The notes under the pieces: generated by a model
What the model was told of the DNA's origin: nothing
The model's database searches: none
What the model saw: only the letters and a program-made list of their open reading frames with translations
Virus record (IMG/VR): IMGVR_UViG_3300034152_000467
Span: 1 to 38,609 of that record
Source of the DNA: a virus
Reading direction: 5' to 3' (one strand)
Length of the DNA stretch: 38,609 nt
Shown: positions 7,358-15,602 of the stretch, one piece after another
Numbering within the stretch: the first letter of the stretch is position 1
Layout: each line of letters opens with the position of its first letter
Translations under genes and position numbers: made by a program

Positions 7358-7522
7358 ATGAACCTACGTGACCTTTTATTACAAATGTCTGGAGAAGAAG
7401 AACTTGCTCTTCAAAAAGAGGAGGAAGAACTCGAGCGGAGAGAGGTAGTGTCTCCGGGGTTCCATATTGTAAAACAACTAGACGAAGAGCTTGATGATAA
7501 TACAGACAAAGAAACTGAATGA
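7358..7522 (+). CDS. Hypothetical small acidic protein
   Basis: 54 residues. It begins MNLRDLLLQMSGEEELALQ, a hydrophobic start followed by a Glu-rich helix, similar in style to other leader-like N-termini in this genome. AGATAAACC at 7324-7332 lies upstream, coincident with the stop of the preceding gene. The 3' end overlaps the HNH gene by 29 bases. No family recognised. Confidence 0.5.
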   Translation: MNLRDLLLQMSGEEELALQKEEEELERREVVSPGFHIVKQLDEELDDNTDKETE

Positions 7523-8099
7523 ACTCGGAATAAGCATTGCTTTAAAAGAATTAGATGAGGCTCTTCCCAGTGATTTAGTAAAAGATGTTATTAAATATTG
7601 CATCGGCGATATCATATACGACGAGATAGAAGAGAAAATAAAAAGTTACCGTTTCAGAAAAGAGATAGAAGACTTCCGAAAAGAAAACGATAAAAGCATA
7701 GACTTCTACATACAACACAAAAAAGAACTGGAAAAAGATAGAAAGAAATTAGTCATATTCTATAGTGAATTTTTGATAAGAGATACAGAAAAATTTGAGA
7801 AAGAACTGTTTGAAGAACTTAAGAGTTATCCTAAAGAGTTCTTCGACCATTCATTGCGTGAGTCTATTTTAGAAGAGCAAGAATATAAATGCTTCTTGTG
7901 TAAATGCGATTTAGATTTTGTATATCCTCATTTACACCATATAGATTACGATAAGATGAATTGTTTGAAAGATAATCTTGTATTCTTATGTCCCCGTTGT
8001 CATGGCAGAACTAACGGTAACAGGGGTTTTTGGAAAGTTTATCTAAAAGAGTATAAAGGAGAATCAAATGGTGCAAGACTTGAGACAACTTCTAAATAG
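7494..8099 (+). CDS. HNH endonuclease
   Basis: 201 residues. The N-terminal ~120 residues are helical and highly charged. The C-terminal domain has a zinc-binding pair CFLCKC, the HNH core LHHIDY, then NLVFLCPRCHGRTN, giving both CxxC knuckles and the His-Asn-His type active site. It is a free-standing HNH nuclease; it might be a homing enzyme or a phage nuclease. It has no NUMOD/IENR DNA-binding modules, which are usual in phage homing enzymes. The start at 7494 was chosen over the adjacent TTG. It overlaps the next gene by 32 bases. Confidence 0.75.
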   Translation: MIIQTKKLNELGISIALKELDEALPSDLVKDVIKYCIGDIIYDEIEEKIKSYRFRKEIEDFRKENDKSIDFYIQHKKELEKDRKKLVIFYSEFLIRDTEKFEKELFEELKSYPKEFFDHSLRESILEEQEYKCFLCKCDLDFVYPHLHHIDYDKMNCLKDNLVFLCPRCHGRTNGNRGFWKVYLKEYKGESNGARLETTSK

Positions 8100-8361
8100 A
8101 CTAAACGAAGAAGACGGAGAAGTATCGGGAGTTACTAAACAATCTATGGGGATTACCCGCTCAGAAGATTGGGAAAAAATTCCACCGGGAATGAAGCAAA
8201 TATTCAAACAGTATAAAGACGCAGGTGGAGAATGTGATAACATTTTCGAGTTTATGAGTGACATAGCTGGATTTTTAGACTTCAAGGGATTCACAGGAAG
8301 ACATATAGCAGATTGGGATAAAAAACACGGGCCAGAGTCAAACAGTAAAGAAAAAAGTTAA
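8068..8361 (+). CDS. Hypothetical protein
   Basis: 97 residues with a good SD (AAGGAGAATCAAATGG) inside the HNH gene. It starts MVQDLRQLLNRLNEEDGEV, another amphipathic leader-like N-terminus, followed by a soluble helical region. No family recognised. Confidence 0.6.
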   Translation: MVQDLRQLLNRLNEEDGEVSGVTKQSMGITRSEDWEKIPPGMKQIFKQYKDAGGECDNIFEFMSDIAGFLDFKGFTGRHIADWDKKHGPESNSKEKS

Positions 8362-8369
8362 AGCTAGTT

Positions 8370-8380
8370 AGATAATATAA
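8370..8380 (+). promoter_or_regulatory. AGATAATATAA motif upstream of 8397
   Basis: AGATAATATAA lies in the only gap of this stretch, 16 bases before the ATG at 8397, with the SD TTTTTGGAG between. It shares AGATAAT with the 15-mer at 25776 and 30685. Confidence 0.35.
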
Positions 8381-8396
8381 TTTTTGGAGTGTCAAT

Positions 8397-9332
8397 ATGA
8401 ACAACACTGGCGTCATCAATATAGATGAAGGTGTAAATTTCCCAAACGGATTTTGCATTTCAGATAATAGAATAGAAGATTATCTACAACGACTGATAAG
8501 CGCACAATCTTATGTCGTGTGGAGACAGTTTCTAAGGTTCTGGGGTAAAAACAAAACTACTGCATATCCAAGTCTTAAAACTCTTAGTGAAAGAACTGGA
8601 CTTAGTGAAAAGACTATACGCGAATGTGTCGAAGAGTTAGTTGATAAGTGTTTCATCACTAAAGATGGCGGAAATTCTATTTCTTCTAATAGATATAACT
8701 ACATTCCAATAGAAAATATACTACTCAATTATTACGGAACTACAGACCCACGCAAGAAAGAAAAGAATAGAATAGAAGATAGACGGAAAAAGACTACAAA
8801 TGTAAAGAAGCCGTTAGAAAAACTTAACGAAAAAAATAGGACATTTGTAGAATTTCTTCTCTTCCAATTCATGGAACATTACGAATCTAAGATGGGCCAA
8901 AATTATGACCCCGACAAAAAAGATATCGAATCACTACTGAACAATGTAGTAAAAATACGAAATCAGTTTGACTTTTTAGTTGAATTAGTCGGCATATTTT
9001 TTAAGACTAGAAATAAATATATTCAAGAATCATCTTATAACCTTTACTTTTTTCTTAGACCAAAAACGCAAAATTTACTTGTTGCTGAATATAACCAAAC
9101 TGACAAGGGTCGTTGGGATTCTCAAGCTAGAAAGATATTTGAAAAAATAAAACCAGAGATAAAGAAACTAAACAAAGAAGAAGGTTGGCCATTTATATTG
9201 TCCGACCTTAACTCAATTGAAAACTGGATAAGAGAGAATGTAAAGTTTAGCGGCGGAAATTCTGATAGAGATAATCATGTCTTCAACTATTTAGTGCGAG
9301 CAATCAAAGAACTTACGAGCTATAATAACTAA
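8397..9332 (+). CDS. Winged-helix (HTH_36-like) protein, possible replication or regulatory protein
   Basis: 311 residues. Residues ~58-95 (AYPSLKTLSERTGLSEKT, then IRECVEELVDKCFI) form a clear winged helix-turn-helix of the type found in plasmid/phage replication initiators and DnaD/GntR-like proteins. A Lys-rich linker with YGTTDPRKKEKNR follows, then a second helical domain (about residues 140-311). DNA binding is likely; whether it acts in replication initiation or transcription control cannot be decided from sequence. It is preceded by its own promoter-like motif and a good SD. Confidence 0.6.
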   Translation: MNNTGVINIDEGVNFPNGFCISDNRIEDYLQRLISAQSYVVWRQFLRFWGKNKTTAYPSLKTLSERTGLSEKTIRECVEELVDKCFITKDGGNSISSNRYNYIPIENILLNYYGTTDPRKKEKNRIEDRRKKTTNVKKPLEKLNEKNRTFVEFLLFQFMEHYESKMGQNYDPDKKDIESLLNNVVKIRNQFDFLVELVGIFFKTRNKYIQESSYNLYFFLRPKTQNLLVAEYNQTDKGRWDSQARKIFEKIKPEIKKLNKEEGWPFILSDLNSIENWIRENVKFSGGNSDRDNHVFNYLVRAIKELTSYNN

Positions 9333-9355
9333 GATAACTACGAAGGAGTAGTATC

Positions 9356-10387
9356 GTGATTATAGCCGAGAAAATCCAAGACAGAGTTGCCATTATTTAT
9401 GGCAGGTTCCAACCACCAACTAAAGGCCACTATGGTATGATAAAACAAGCTGTTGAAAAGTATCAACAAGTTTTTGTTTTGCCAGTTCAGGGCGAGGCTG
9501 CATTCAAGACTAAACTGAAAACTCAGGCTGGAAGAGGAAGAGATATAGCCAGAAAACTTGAGAGAAGCCCATTTCCAGTCGGTATAAGAACTCAACTTTT
9601 ACAGAAGGCGTTTCCAGAATTAGACGCTAAAAATATATTGAAAGCAAGTGCCGGCAGTATAACACACGTATATGAAACACTGAAAAGAATGTATCCCAAA
9701 AAAGATTTCTCCAAGCTTACAATATTTGCTGGCTCAGATGAAATAGATGCTTATAAAAGACAGGCTGAGTCTATGATAGGGAAAGACGAATACGAACATT
9801 TAGATATTGAGGTCAAAGAATACGACGCTGGAACAAGAGAAACTGTTTCTGCTACTAAATTGAGAGAAGCTATAGCTAATCCCGATAAAATGGCCGGATT
9901 TAATTCTTATAAAGAATTAGCTGCTCCGCCACTAGCTAATATGGAAACATTTGAAATGCTCAGATCTAAGCTTGCAAAAATAAGGAAACTGAATATAGAA
10001 GAAAGTATTCTAGCTGGTATCAACAAAATGACTGTCAAAAATAAAATAGATAACAAAGTCAAATCTGTGCTCATGAGAAGACTGAAAGATTGGTGGGCAC
10101 ATCAAGAACACGAAGATTATATAAAGAAGGGTCCCTTCAAAAATTACGATGATGCTTATCACAGAGATTCAGGAGTCTCTGCTTCTGATGAACCAGCTGA
10201 AGGTGATTATTCGATGATGGATAGTGCAACAACAGACGAAGTTGCTAGAACTTTGTGGAATAAATCGGATGTAGAAGATTTACATTATAAAATAAAAGCA
10301 AAAGACTGGAAAGAGTTCTGGAAGAAGTATTACAAACAACTTGGAGTAAAAGTAAAATTCCCGCCAAAGCCAGGAGTAGAAGAGTGA
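9356..10387 (+). CDS. NMN/cytidylyltransferase-like nucleotidyltransferase with extra C-terminal domain
   Basis: 343 residues from a GTG with SD AAGGAG. Residues 15-25 (YGRFQPPTKGH) are the (H/T)xGH ATP-binding motif of the nucleotidyltransferase superfamily to which nicotinamide-mononucleotide adenylyltransferase belongs; SATKLREA (about 165-172) is the second motif (ISSTxxR). FAGSDEID fits the central strand. The domain ends near residue 205. The remaining ~135 residues are of unknown family. The likely reaction is NMN plus ATP to NAD, but cytidylyl- or pantetheine-phosphate substrates cannot be excluded. Phages use such enzymes to rebuild NAD. The following gene starts within its stop codon (GTGA). 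Confidence 0.7.
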   Translation: MIIAEKIQDRVAIIYGRFQPPTKGHYGMIKQAVEKYQQVFVLPVQGEAAFKTKLKTQAGRGRDIARKLERSPFPVGIRTQLLQKAFPELDAKNILKASAGSITHVYETLKRMYPKKDFSKLTIFAGSDEIDAYKRQAESMIGKDEYEHLDIEVKEYDAGTRETVSATKLREAIANPDKMAGFNSYKELAAPPLANMETFEMLRSKLAKIRKLNIEESILAGINKMTVKNKIDNKVKSVLMRRLKDWWAHQEHEDYIKKGPFKNYDDAYHRDSGVSASDEPAEGDYSMMDSATTDEVARTLWNKSDVEDLHYKIKAKDWKEFWKKYYKQLGVKVKFPPKPGVEE

Positions 10388-10665
10388 AGTTTGAAGAAGC
10401 AATGATGCTGGAAAAGAAATCAGAATTCCAAAAACTTGAAGACAACAAAGTAAAGCTGTCTGATGAAGAACGTGCAGAAGTTATAAAGAAGAAAGCTGTT
10501 TGGCATCATGGACCACACGGCGAAGAAACTTCTGCTGTTTGGAAAAGCGTAAACAAAGATGGAAAAGTTACTTATGTGGCACATACACATAGAGCATATA
10601 ACACAGCTCCAACATTGAAAGGAGCTATAAGTAGATTTCATAAGTTTATAAAAGGTACGGCATGA
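10384..10665 (+). CDS. Hypothetical protein with leader-like N-terminus
   Basis: 93 residues from GTG overlapping the preceding stop. The N-terminus MKFEEAMMLEKKSE matches the recurring M-K/R-F/L-x-E/D-A pattern seen at 15603, 25808 and 27660. The body contains AVWHHGPHGEETSAVWKSV and YVAHTHRAYNTAPTLKGAISRFHKFI, the latter a small beta-helix unit similar to His-rich phage small proteins. No family recognised. Confidence 0.6.
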   Translation: MKFEEAMMLEKKSEFQKLEDNKVKLSDEERAEVIKKKAVWHHGPHGEETSAVWKSVNKDGKVTYVAHTHRAYNTAPTLKGAISRFHKFIKGTA

Positions 10666-10811
10666 AAGAGTTTACATCATCAAGAGTTGGAGAAGGCGAT
10701 GACGAAATGGCCTTCGAAAAACAAGCGATAGATAAAGGATGGCTCAAAATCTGGAAGAAATTAAGGAGAGAAGTCGATGGATCAAAGAAGAAGAAGTCAG
10801 CTAATAATTAA
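10662..10811 (+). CDS. Hypothetical small protein
   Basis: 49 residues (MKEFTSSRVGEGDDEMAFEKQ...), ATGA overlap with the preceding stop and a basic tail (SKKKKSANN). The next gene starts inside it at 10777. Its support is the coupled start and the absence of any other use of 10666-10776. Confidence 0.5.
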   Translation: MKEFTSSRVGEGDDEMAFEKQAIDKGWLKIWKKLRREVDGSKKKKSANN

Positions 10812-11151
10812 ATACATCTTCGACTTCGACATCGGGCCAGAACAGTGGCAAGATCCGAGCCCAGATAATTTCTGGAGGACTCTGTTTAGCAGAAATCCAA
10901 TAGATTTTCAGGAACTGGACGATATCGATATTCTGCCAGAGAAATGGGAATTTGATTTCTGGCCGCACAGAAGAAAACCATCGTTCAGAAAGTGGCACCA
11001 AATAAAAGCAGTAGATGCTGGTGAAGAAGGTGGTCCATCGGAAGAGAAATATACTTACTACATAGCCTTCGATAAAAAATATAAAGACGAAGTGATGGAG
11101 TTTTTAAAATTCGCCGACCATTACAATGAACATGTTTTTTACGAGGAATAG
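10777..11151 (+). CDS. Hypothetical protein
   Basis: 124 residues with SD AAGGAG. Rich in Asp, Trp and Phe (FDFDIGPEQW, EKWEFDFWPHRRK), acidic, with a C-terminal alpha/beta segment (YTYYIAFDKKYKDEVMEFL). No family recognised. Confidence 0.6.
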   Translation: MDQRRRSQLIIKYIFDFDIGPEQWQDPSPDNFWRTLFSRNPIDFQELDDIDILPEKWEFDFWPHRRKPSFRKWHQIKAVDAGEEGGPSEEKYTYYIAFDKKYKDEVMEFLKFADHYNEHVFYEE

Positions 11152-11153
11152 TG

Positions 11154-11341
11154 ATGGATTTATATACTACATTAGATGAAGCATTGAAAAGCGAAAGAGG
11201 TCGAGCGTGGTAGGTAAAGGAACAACAATAGATAAAATATATAAGACTGTTGGCAAACTATATGCTACCGGTGGATGGCCAAGTATGTTAGTTACAAGTG
11301 GAAGTTGGCAAGCACCAATGGTCGATGCGGAGGGGACATAA
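11154..11341 (+). pseudogene. Short leader-type ORF and downstream small ORF, possibly one frameshifted gene
   Basis: Positions 11154-11213 encode a 19-residue peptide MDLYTTLDEALKSERGRAW with SD GAGGA. A second ORF starts with GTG at 11207 in another frame and runs to 11341 (VVGKGTTIDKIYKTVGKLYA...; 44 residues). Joining them by one frameshift near 11207-11212 would give a ~60-residue protein with a leader like the other small genes here. They could equally be two tiny genes, the second coupled to the first. The following gene's ATG overlaps the TAA at 11339. Confidence 0.4.
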
Positions 11342-11616
11342 TGATACAGCCAATACTTTTTCACAGAATAATAGTAATGCATTTATTTCAAGAAGAGCTT
11401 GAGGGAGAATACGAAAAAAGGTTTTTCGATTGGCTTGATGAAGCTGCGTCTGAGTATAGAGCGTCAATCCAAGACTACAAGATAGAAAACATAGATGTAG
11501 AAGCAAACTCGATAATAATAAGAGTAGCTGGTGAAGATTTGCATTCTGGAGAAAGTATAAGAGCTTTTATATTTAGCAATCTTGATGGTAGAGAAGTTAA
11601 GCTCGAACCGTGGTAA
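11341..11616 (+). CDS. Hypothetical protein
   Basis: 91 residues from the ATG of TAATG, with GGAGGGG just upstream; an in-frame ATG at 11275 is longer but lies inside another ORF and lacks an SD. The protein has an acidic helix (EELEGEYEKRFFDWLDEAA) then a beta-rich end. No family recognised. Confidence 0.55.
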   Translation: MIQPILFHRIIVMHLFQEELEGEYEKRFFDWLDEAASEYRASIQDYKIENIDVEANSIIIRVAGEDLHSGESIRAFIFSNLDGREVKLEPW

Positions 11617-11633
11617 TAGATTAGGGGGATGTA

Positions 11634-13022
11634 ATGAAAAACAATTTGCTATCATCAATCATAGAAATTTTAGATAGTTCGCCAACGGGAGACCAAATAT
11701 ACTTAATGGCCGGGGGAGCTGCGGGACATATGCTCCATCCGTATGATAAATACACAGACCCCAAAGACTTTCTGAACTTCTTCAAAGATTTCTTGACAGG
11801 AAAGATTGAGGGGACTGAGAAAGTTGATGGATACAACCTCTTTGTTGGATATAACGAAAATGGTGAAGTAGTAGCATCAAGGAATAAGAATCAGCCGCCA
11901 ATAAAAAACATTGCAGGAAAGTTTGGAGTAAAGCACGGAGCTTTTGCCGGTTTCGTTTCTGGTTGGAAAGCGATAAAATCTAAACTTGAACAACTTTCTG
12001 AAAATGAAAAGAAAAAATATAATCTTATCGATGAAGAGGGAACTCCCAAGAATTTCATAAACCTAGAAATACTTTTCGGTTATATTCCAAATGTAGTGCC
12101 TTACTCACAAAGCACAAACTACATAGTCTTTCACGGATATACTGGGACTCCAGAAAATGATTGGGAACCACAAGATACAGAAAATGAAGAAGCAAAACTC
12201 AGAGCTCTTGCTAAGAAACTTGGAGAAGCTGCAGTATTTAGTTCTGAGGTAATATTCCATGGAGAGCCTGGTGATGTAAAACAGTCGCGGAAAAGTATAG
12301 AATCTTATTGGCAATTCAAAGGGCCAATAGGAATAAAGAAAGAAGACATAAAAAGTCAGCTTGAGAAAGTTGCTAAAGAGTGGAAAAACTATCCCGAGGT
12401 AAAACAGCTTGAGAAAACTACTGACCCAGGCAAGCAGTTCGATTTGATGAAGTCAGTAACTAAGAAGATAGGCTCTAAAGTATTGCAGACGATGGTGTCT
12501 AAACTTTCAGAGACGGGTAAAATAGTAGCAGGTCATCCAGGAATGGAGGGTATAGTCCTAAAACGTAATGGTGAAAAAGTAAAGATTACTGGTGACTTCT
12601 TAGATTACAGTAAGCCGGAAGATGTTCCAACAGTTGATGTAACTAGAAACTTGAGAGAGTTCATACAGAAAGAAATACTAGGGCTCACAACTATAACATT
12701 ATCACGTATTCCAGAAAAATCAATAAGCGGAGTCCATGATTACATTTTATCGAAAAGAAGAAAAGCATTTAAATACGACTTAGACCAAGAAATACCCGAT
12801 GAATACATAAACGAAATAAAAGAGACTATTGAAAAAGCACAACATAATCTAAAACAAGCTCTAAAGAAAGTAAGAGAAAAAGGTAGAGAATATGATGAAA
12901 GAGATTTACTTGTGCAGTCGTTTATGCTTAGTAAGTTCAAAGACGATCTGAAAAAAGCAGATACATACGAAGATGTAGTAGATTCATATGCAAGAACCTT
13001 CTTCAATATAAAGAGGGAATGA
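11634..13022 (+). CDS. Ligase-like nucleotidyltransferase (KxDG motif; DUF6267-like)
   Basis: 462 residues. GGAAGHMLHPYD (residues 27-38) and the following region match a family of T4-type phage proteins. GTEKVDGYNLF contains KxDG with Lys63, the nucleotidyltransferase motif I lysine that is adenylated in DNA/RNA ligases and capping enzymes. LEILFG resembles motif III (about residues 143-148), EGIVLK (305-310) is motif IV and VKITGDF is motif V. This is therefore probably an ATP-dependent ligase or mRNA-capping-type enzyme, or an inactive relative. The C-terminal ~120 residues are a separate helical domain. ATGA couples it to the nuclease-like gene at 13019, which suggests a joint DNA/RNA processing role. 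Confidence 0.65.
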   Translation: MKNNLLSSIIEILDSSPTGDQIYLMAGGAAGHMLHPYDKYTDPKDFLNFFKDFLTGKIEGTEKVDGYNLFVGYNENGEVVASRNKNQPPIKNIAGKFGVKHGAFAGFVSGWKAIKSKLEQLSENEKKKYNLIDEEGTPKNFINLEILFGYIPNVVPYSQSTNYIVFHGYTGTPENDWEPQDTENEEAKLRALAKKLGEAAVFSSEVIFHGEPGDVKQSRKSIESYWQFKGPIGIKKEDIKSQLEKVAKEWKNYPEVKQLEKTTDPGKQFDLMKSVTKKIGSKVLQTMVSKLSETGKIVAGHPGMEGIVLKRNGEKVKITGDFLDYSKPEDVPTVDVTRNLREFIQKEILGLTTITLSRIPEKSISGVHDYILSKRRKAFKYDLDQEIPDEYINEIKETIEKAQHNLKQALKKVREKGREYDERDLLVQSFMLSKFKDDLKKADTYEDVVDSYARTFFNIKRE

Positions 13023-14455
13023 TGACAAAAAAAGAAAAAGATATACTCAAGCTTTTGTCTAATGCCGGCAAACCACTTGATGAGGCTGCTAGTAAAGAAG
13101 AAAAGCAGGCGTGGAAAATACAGAAAACAAAGATAATAGACTTTCTGAAAAAATACGATTTGATTGTAGAAGTCGAGCCTAAGCAAATGCCCAACGTAGA
13201 GTTTGAAGTAAGAGCTAAGAAAGGCTCTGAACATAGGATAAAAGTTAGAGATAAGCTGTTTACTAAACTACCTCCCGAGTTGAAGAAGTGGAATCCAAAA
13301 AAAGGTTGGGGCGGAAAGAAAAGGTCGAAGAAAGCACCCAATATTGAGTTCGATAATGGCTGGAGGATAGTGTGGGCTCCGACTGAAGGCGAGAAAGAGA
13401 TAAGGCCAGAAGATTATGAAGATGCAATATGCGCAATGTGGAACGAAAAGCACGACTATAGTTATAATTTCGACTACAACCAAATGATTGAAGATCAAGC
13501 TATTGCTATAGTAGATAGACTTGAAAATAAAATAAGAGCTACCGCTAAAGCCCAGCCTTATGGAAGAGTTATTATGCCAGATGTAAGCGATTTTTGGCAT
13601 GAACATACAAACCGTCCAGATAGAACTCCAAAAACAGATTTGATTATAGGTGATTACAAAATATCACTGAAAATGGGTGAAAAAACTCAACTTGCTTCTC
13701 CAAAGGTAGTAAACGCAGAAGGGGAAGCTCTATTCTTTCATGCCGTTGAAAGGTCGAATCTTGAAGACGAAATAGTTCAAAAGTTTAGAGACTGGTTTAC
13801 GTTTGATGAGGAAGGTATAAGCAAACTGGGAGCAAGCACTAAAGAGATAGTAGCAAAAGGCGAAGAGTATTTCAAAGCAAACCAAAGAGAGCTCACTAAA
13901 GACATAAAAGAGATAATAAAGAACAACAAAGAGTTTGCGTTCCATTTCGTAGAAGAAACAATGTCTGGTGATAGGAAATTTGAAAATGTAGGTGGCGCCG
14001 AAGAAGGTGTAGCAGAGTATGTGCTCGTTTGTGAATATGATGGGTCTGCCATTGTAATGCATGATATAAGTAAAAGCTACGTAAATAAAATAGCTGACCA
14101 AGTTGAAATATACGTTGCGTGGAAATCTGCGGGTGGCTCAAAATATGCTACATTTAGAGTTGCACAAACTACTAAACTTAGCGAAAGAATGAATATGGCA
14201 GACGTTATCAATAACGCAAGCAACGATGAGCTCGGTGAAATTAACTTGAAACTTGAAGATATACTAGAATACGCAAAAGAAATAGGAGCAATAGAATATT
14301 ACGACTTGAATGAGGGACTGAAAGACGTAATAAAAACAATAGGCGATACTCTAAAGAAAATAGTGAAAAAGGGGGTAGACAAGCTTCTTGATTTATTTGG
14401 AGTAGAGATAGATAAAGTTGAAGTGAAAGGCGTAGAACACATCAGTTTTTGGTAA
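13019..14455 (+). CDS. PD-(D/E)XK-like phage protein
   Basis: 478 residues. PKTDLIIGDYKISLK (Asp207, Ser216-Leu-Lys218) is the core of a restriction-nuclease-like active site, D-(x)n-(S/E)xK. In T4-type phages the same PKTD...SLK segment is found in large uncharacterised proteins. The N-terminal ~110 residues are Lys-rich and the C-terminal ~70 residues are helical. The usual Glu before xK is Ser, so it may be inactive, or use another acidic residue. Start taken as the ATG overlapping the ligase-like gene stop; a second ATG follows directly. Confidence 0.5.
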   Translation: MMTKKEKDILKLLSNAGKPLDEAASKEEKQAWKIQKTKIIDFLKKYDLIVEVEPKQMPNVEFEVRAKKGSEHRIKVRDKLFTKLPPELKKWNPKKGWGGKKRSKKAPNIEFDNGWRIVWAPTEGEKEIRPEDYEDAICAMWNEKHDYSYNFDYNQMIEDQAIAIVDRLENKIRATAKAQPYGRVIMPDVSDFWHEHTNRPDRTPKTDLIIGDYKISLKMGEKTQLASPKVVNAEGEALFFHAVERSNLEDEIVQKFRDWFTFDEEGISKLGASTKEIVAKGEEYFKANQRELTKDIKEIIKNNKEFAFHFVEETMSGDRKFENVGGAEEGVAEYVLVCEYDGSAIVMHDISKSYVNKIADQVEIYVAWKSAGGSKYATFRVAQTTKLSERMNMADVINNASNDELGEINLKLEDILEYAKEIGAIEYYDLNEGLKDVIKTIGDTLKKIVKKGVDKLLDLFGVEIDKVEVKGVEHISFW

Positions 14456-14461
14456 TCTACA

Positions 14462-14471
14462 GCATATTTAT
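14462..14471 (+). promoter_or_regulatory. GCATATTTAT motif before thymidylate kinase
   Basis: Same decamer as at 872 and 24257, sitting in the 20-base gap between two genes and 4 bases before the ATG at 14476. No SD is visible for the downstream gene. Confidence 0.3.
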
Positions 14472-14475
14472 TTTC

Positions 14476-15126
14476 ATGGACTATGAAAAGTATAGAAATA
14501 AGCTCATGATATTCGAGGGAGCTGACCAGACTGGTAAAACCACAGTCGCAAAACTCTTGGTTCAACGTCTAAACGACAACGGCATTCCCACCTTATTTAC
14601 ATTTCAACCCGGCGATCCCGCTTACGGAGTTTCAGCTACATTTTTTAGATCTCTCTGCAAAGACAAGCGGTGGGACCTCCACCCGCTTTCTAACATGTAC
14701 GCTTTCTTCCTTGACAAAGTCGAACAGGTAACGAAAGTAGTCAAGCCTGCACTTGATGAAGGAAAAGCTGTGATATCTGACAGGTGGTGGCATTCAACTA
14801 CTGCATATCAGTTCTTTGGCAAAGAAATCATGAAAGAATATGGTCTAACGCCTGAAGTTGGCGACTGGCTTAACTCTACCTCTGAGCTTGGGGTAGAAGT
14901 AGATGTTGTATTCTACTTCCCTGAGAAGATTGAGAAAGTAAATGGAATCAGAGTTAGCGATCAAGGAAGCGCTGACTTATTTGAGAACGCTGGAAGTACG
15001 TTCATGGACAGAGTTAGAATAGGCTATGAAGTTATGGCCAGCGATCCACTTCTCAAATTCAAAAGAGTACCTCTTGGCACATCTGCCGAAGAAACATTAG
15101 AATACCTTTTAGATATAGATTTTTAA
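14476..15126 (+). CDS. tmk: Thymidylate kinase-like (dNMP kinase)
   Basis: 216 residues from ATG 14476; a longer in-frame ATG at 14449 overlaps the preceding gene and adds unrelated residues. P-loop FEGADQTGKTT (13-23), FQPGDPAYG at the usual substrate-binding loop, and DRWWHSTTAYQ are the hallmarks of thymidylate kinase (dTMP + ATP to dTDP). The length is close to the ~200-residue family norm. It would boost dTTP synthesis during infection. The usual LID-region arginines are less clear, so another dNMP (or a modified one) could be the substrate. Confidence 0.75.
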   Translation: MDYEKYRNKLMIFEGADQTGKTTVAKLLVQRLNDNGIPTLFTFQPGDPAYGVSATFFRSLCKDKRWDLHPLSNMYAFFLDKVEQVTKVVKPALDEGKAVISDRWWHSTTAYQFFGKEIMKEYGLTPEVGDWLNSTSELGVEVDVVFYFPEKIEKVNGIRVSDQGSADLFENAGSTFMDRVRIGYEVMASDPLLKFKRVPLGTSAEETLEYLLDIDF

Positions 15127-15140
15127 CCACTCCTCTCCAA

Positions 15141-15149
15141 AGATAAACA
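15141..15149 (+). promoter_or_regulatory. AGATAAACA motif before 15151
   Basis: AAAGATAAACATATG directly precedes the gene, with no SD. It is closely similar to the sites before 5280, 15603 and 1397, suggesting a promoter with leaderless or near-leaderless start. Confidence 0.35.
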
Positions 15150-15150
15150 T

Positions 15151-15570
15151 ATGAACAATATTGAGATGCACGCTATGATAAAGGGTGTGTTTGGAGACGA
15201 ATCTAAAGGCGTCCAACCAAAAGATTTGCCAGATTTTGAAACACCACTACTAAAAGTATGGTATCGGGCTTTCCCGAGTTGGAGAGATGCATTAGAAGAT
15301 CCAGAAAGTAATAATGTTCATCCACCCGGAAAGCTTCTTGATCAAGTAATAAAATTTCTTGCCTCGAACGACAAAAAGAAATACGCCGACCATTTAGGTG
15401 ATGCAGATGCTGATTGGAGTTTTGATTACGTAATGGGAGTATGGAGTGTATCATTTCTTAGCTTTCCGCCAGCGGCCGACGAAGATACTTATTATAATGT
15501 AACAATAGAATTGTTACCGAATGGAGAGCTAGACCCTGACAAGATCATTATAGAAGAGTTTACAGATTAG
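15151..15570 (+). CDS. Hypothetical protein
   Basis: 139 residues, acidic, with Trp-rich centre (FPSWRDALEDPESNNVHPPG, DADWSFDYVMGVWSVSF). C-terminal beta strands. No family recognised. It lacks an SD and is preceded by the AGATAAACATATG motif. Confidence 0.6.
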   Translation: MNNIEMHAMIKGVFGDESKGVQPKDLPDFETPLLKVWYRAFPSWRDALEDPESNNVHPPGKLLDQVIKFLASNDKKKYADHLGDADADWSFDYVMGVWSVSFLSFPPAADEDTYYNVTIELLPNGELDPDKIIIEEFTD

Positions 15571-15602
15571 ACTTTTACTCTGCATCCCATCAAGTTAAAC
15601 AT

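Noticed and set aside
12740-13341. Long minus-strand ORFs opposite 11634 and 13019
   Set aside because: Phe/Ser/Leu-rich shadows of Lys/Glu-rich coding strands; no SD or family features. The same holds for all minus-strand ORFs.
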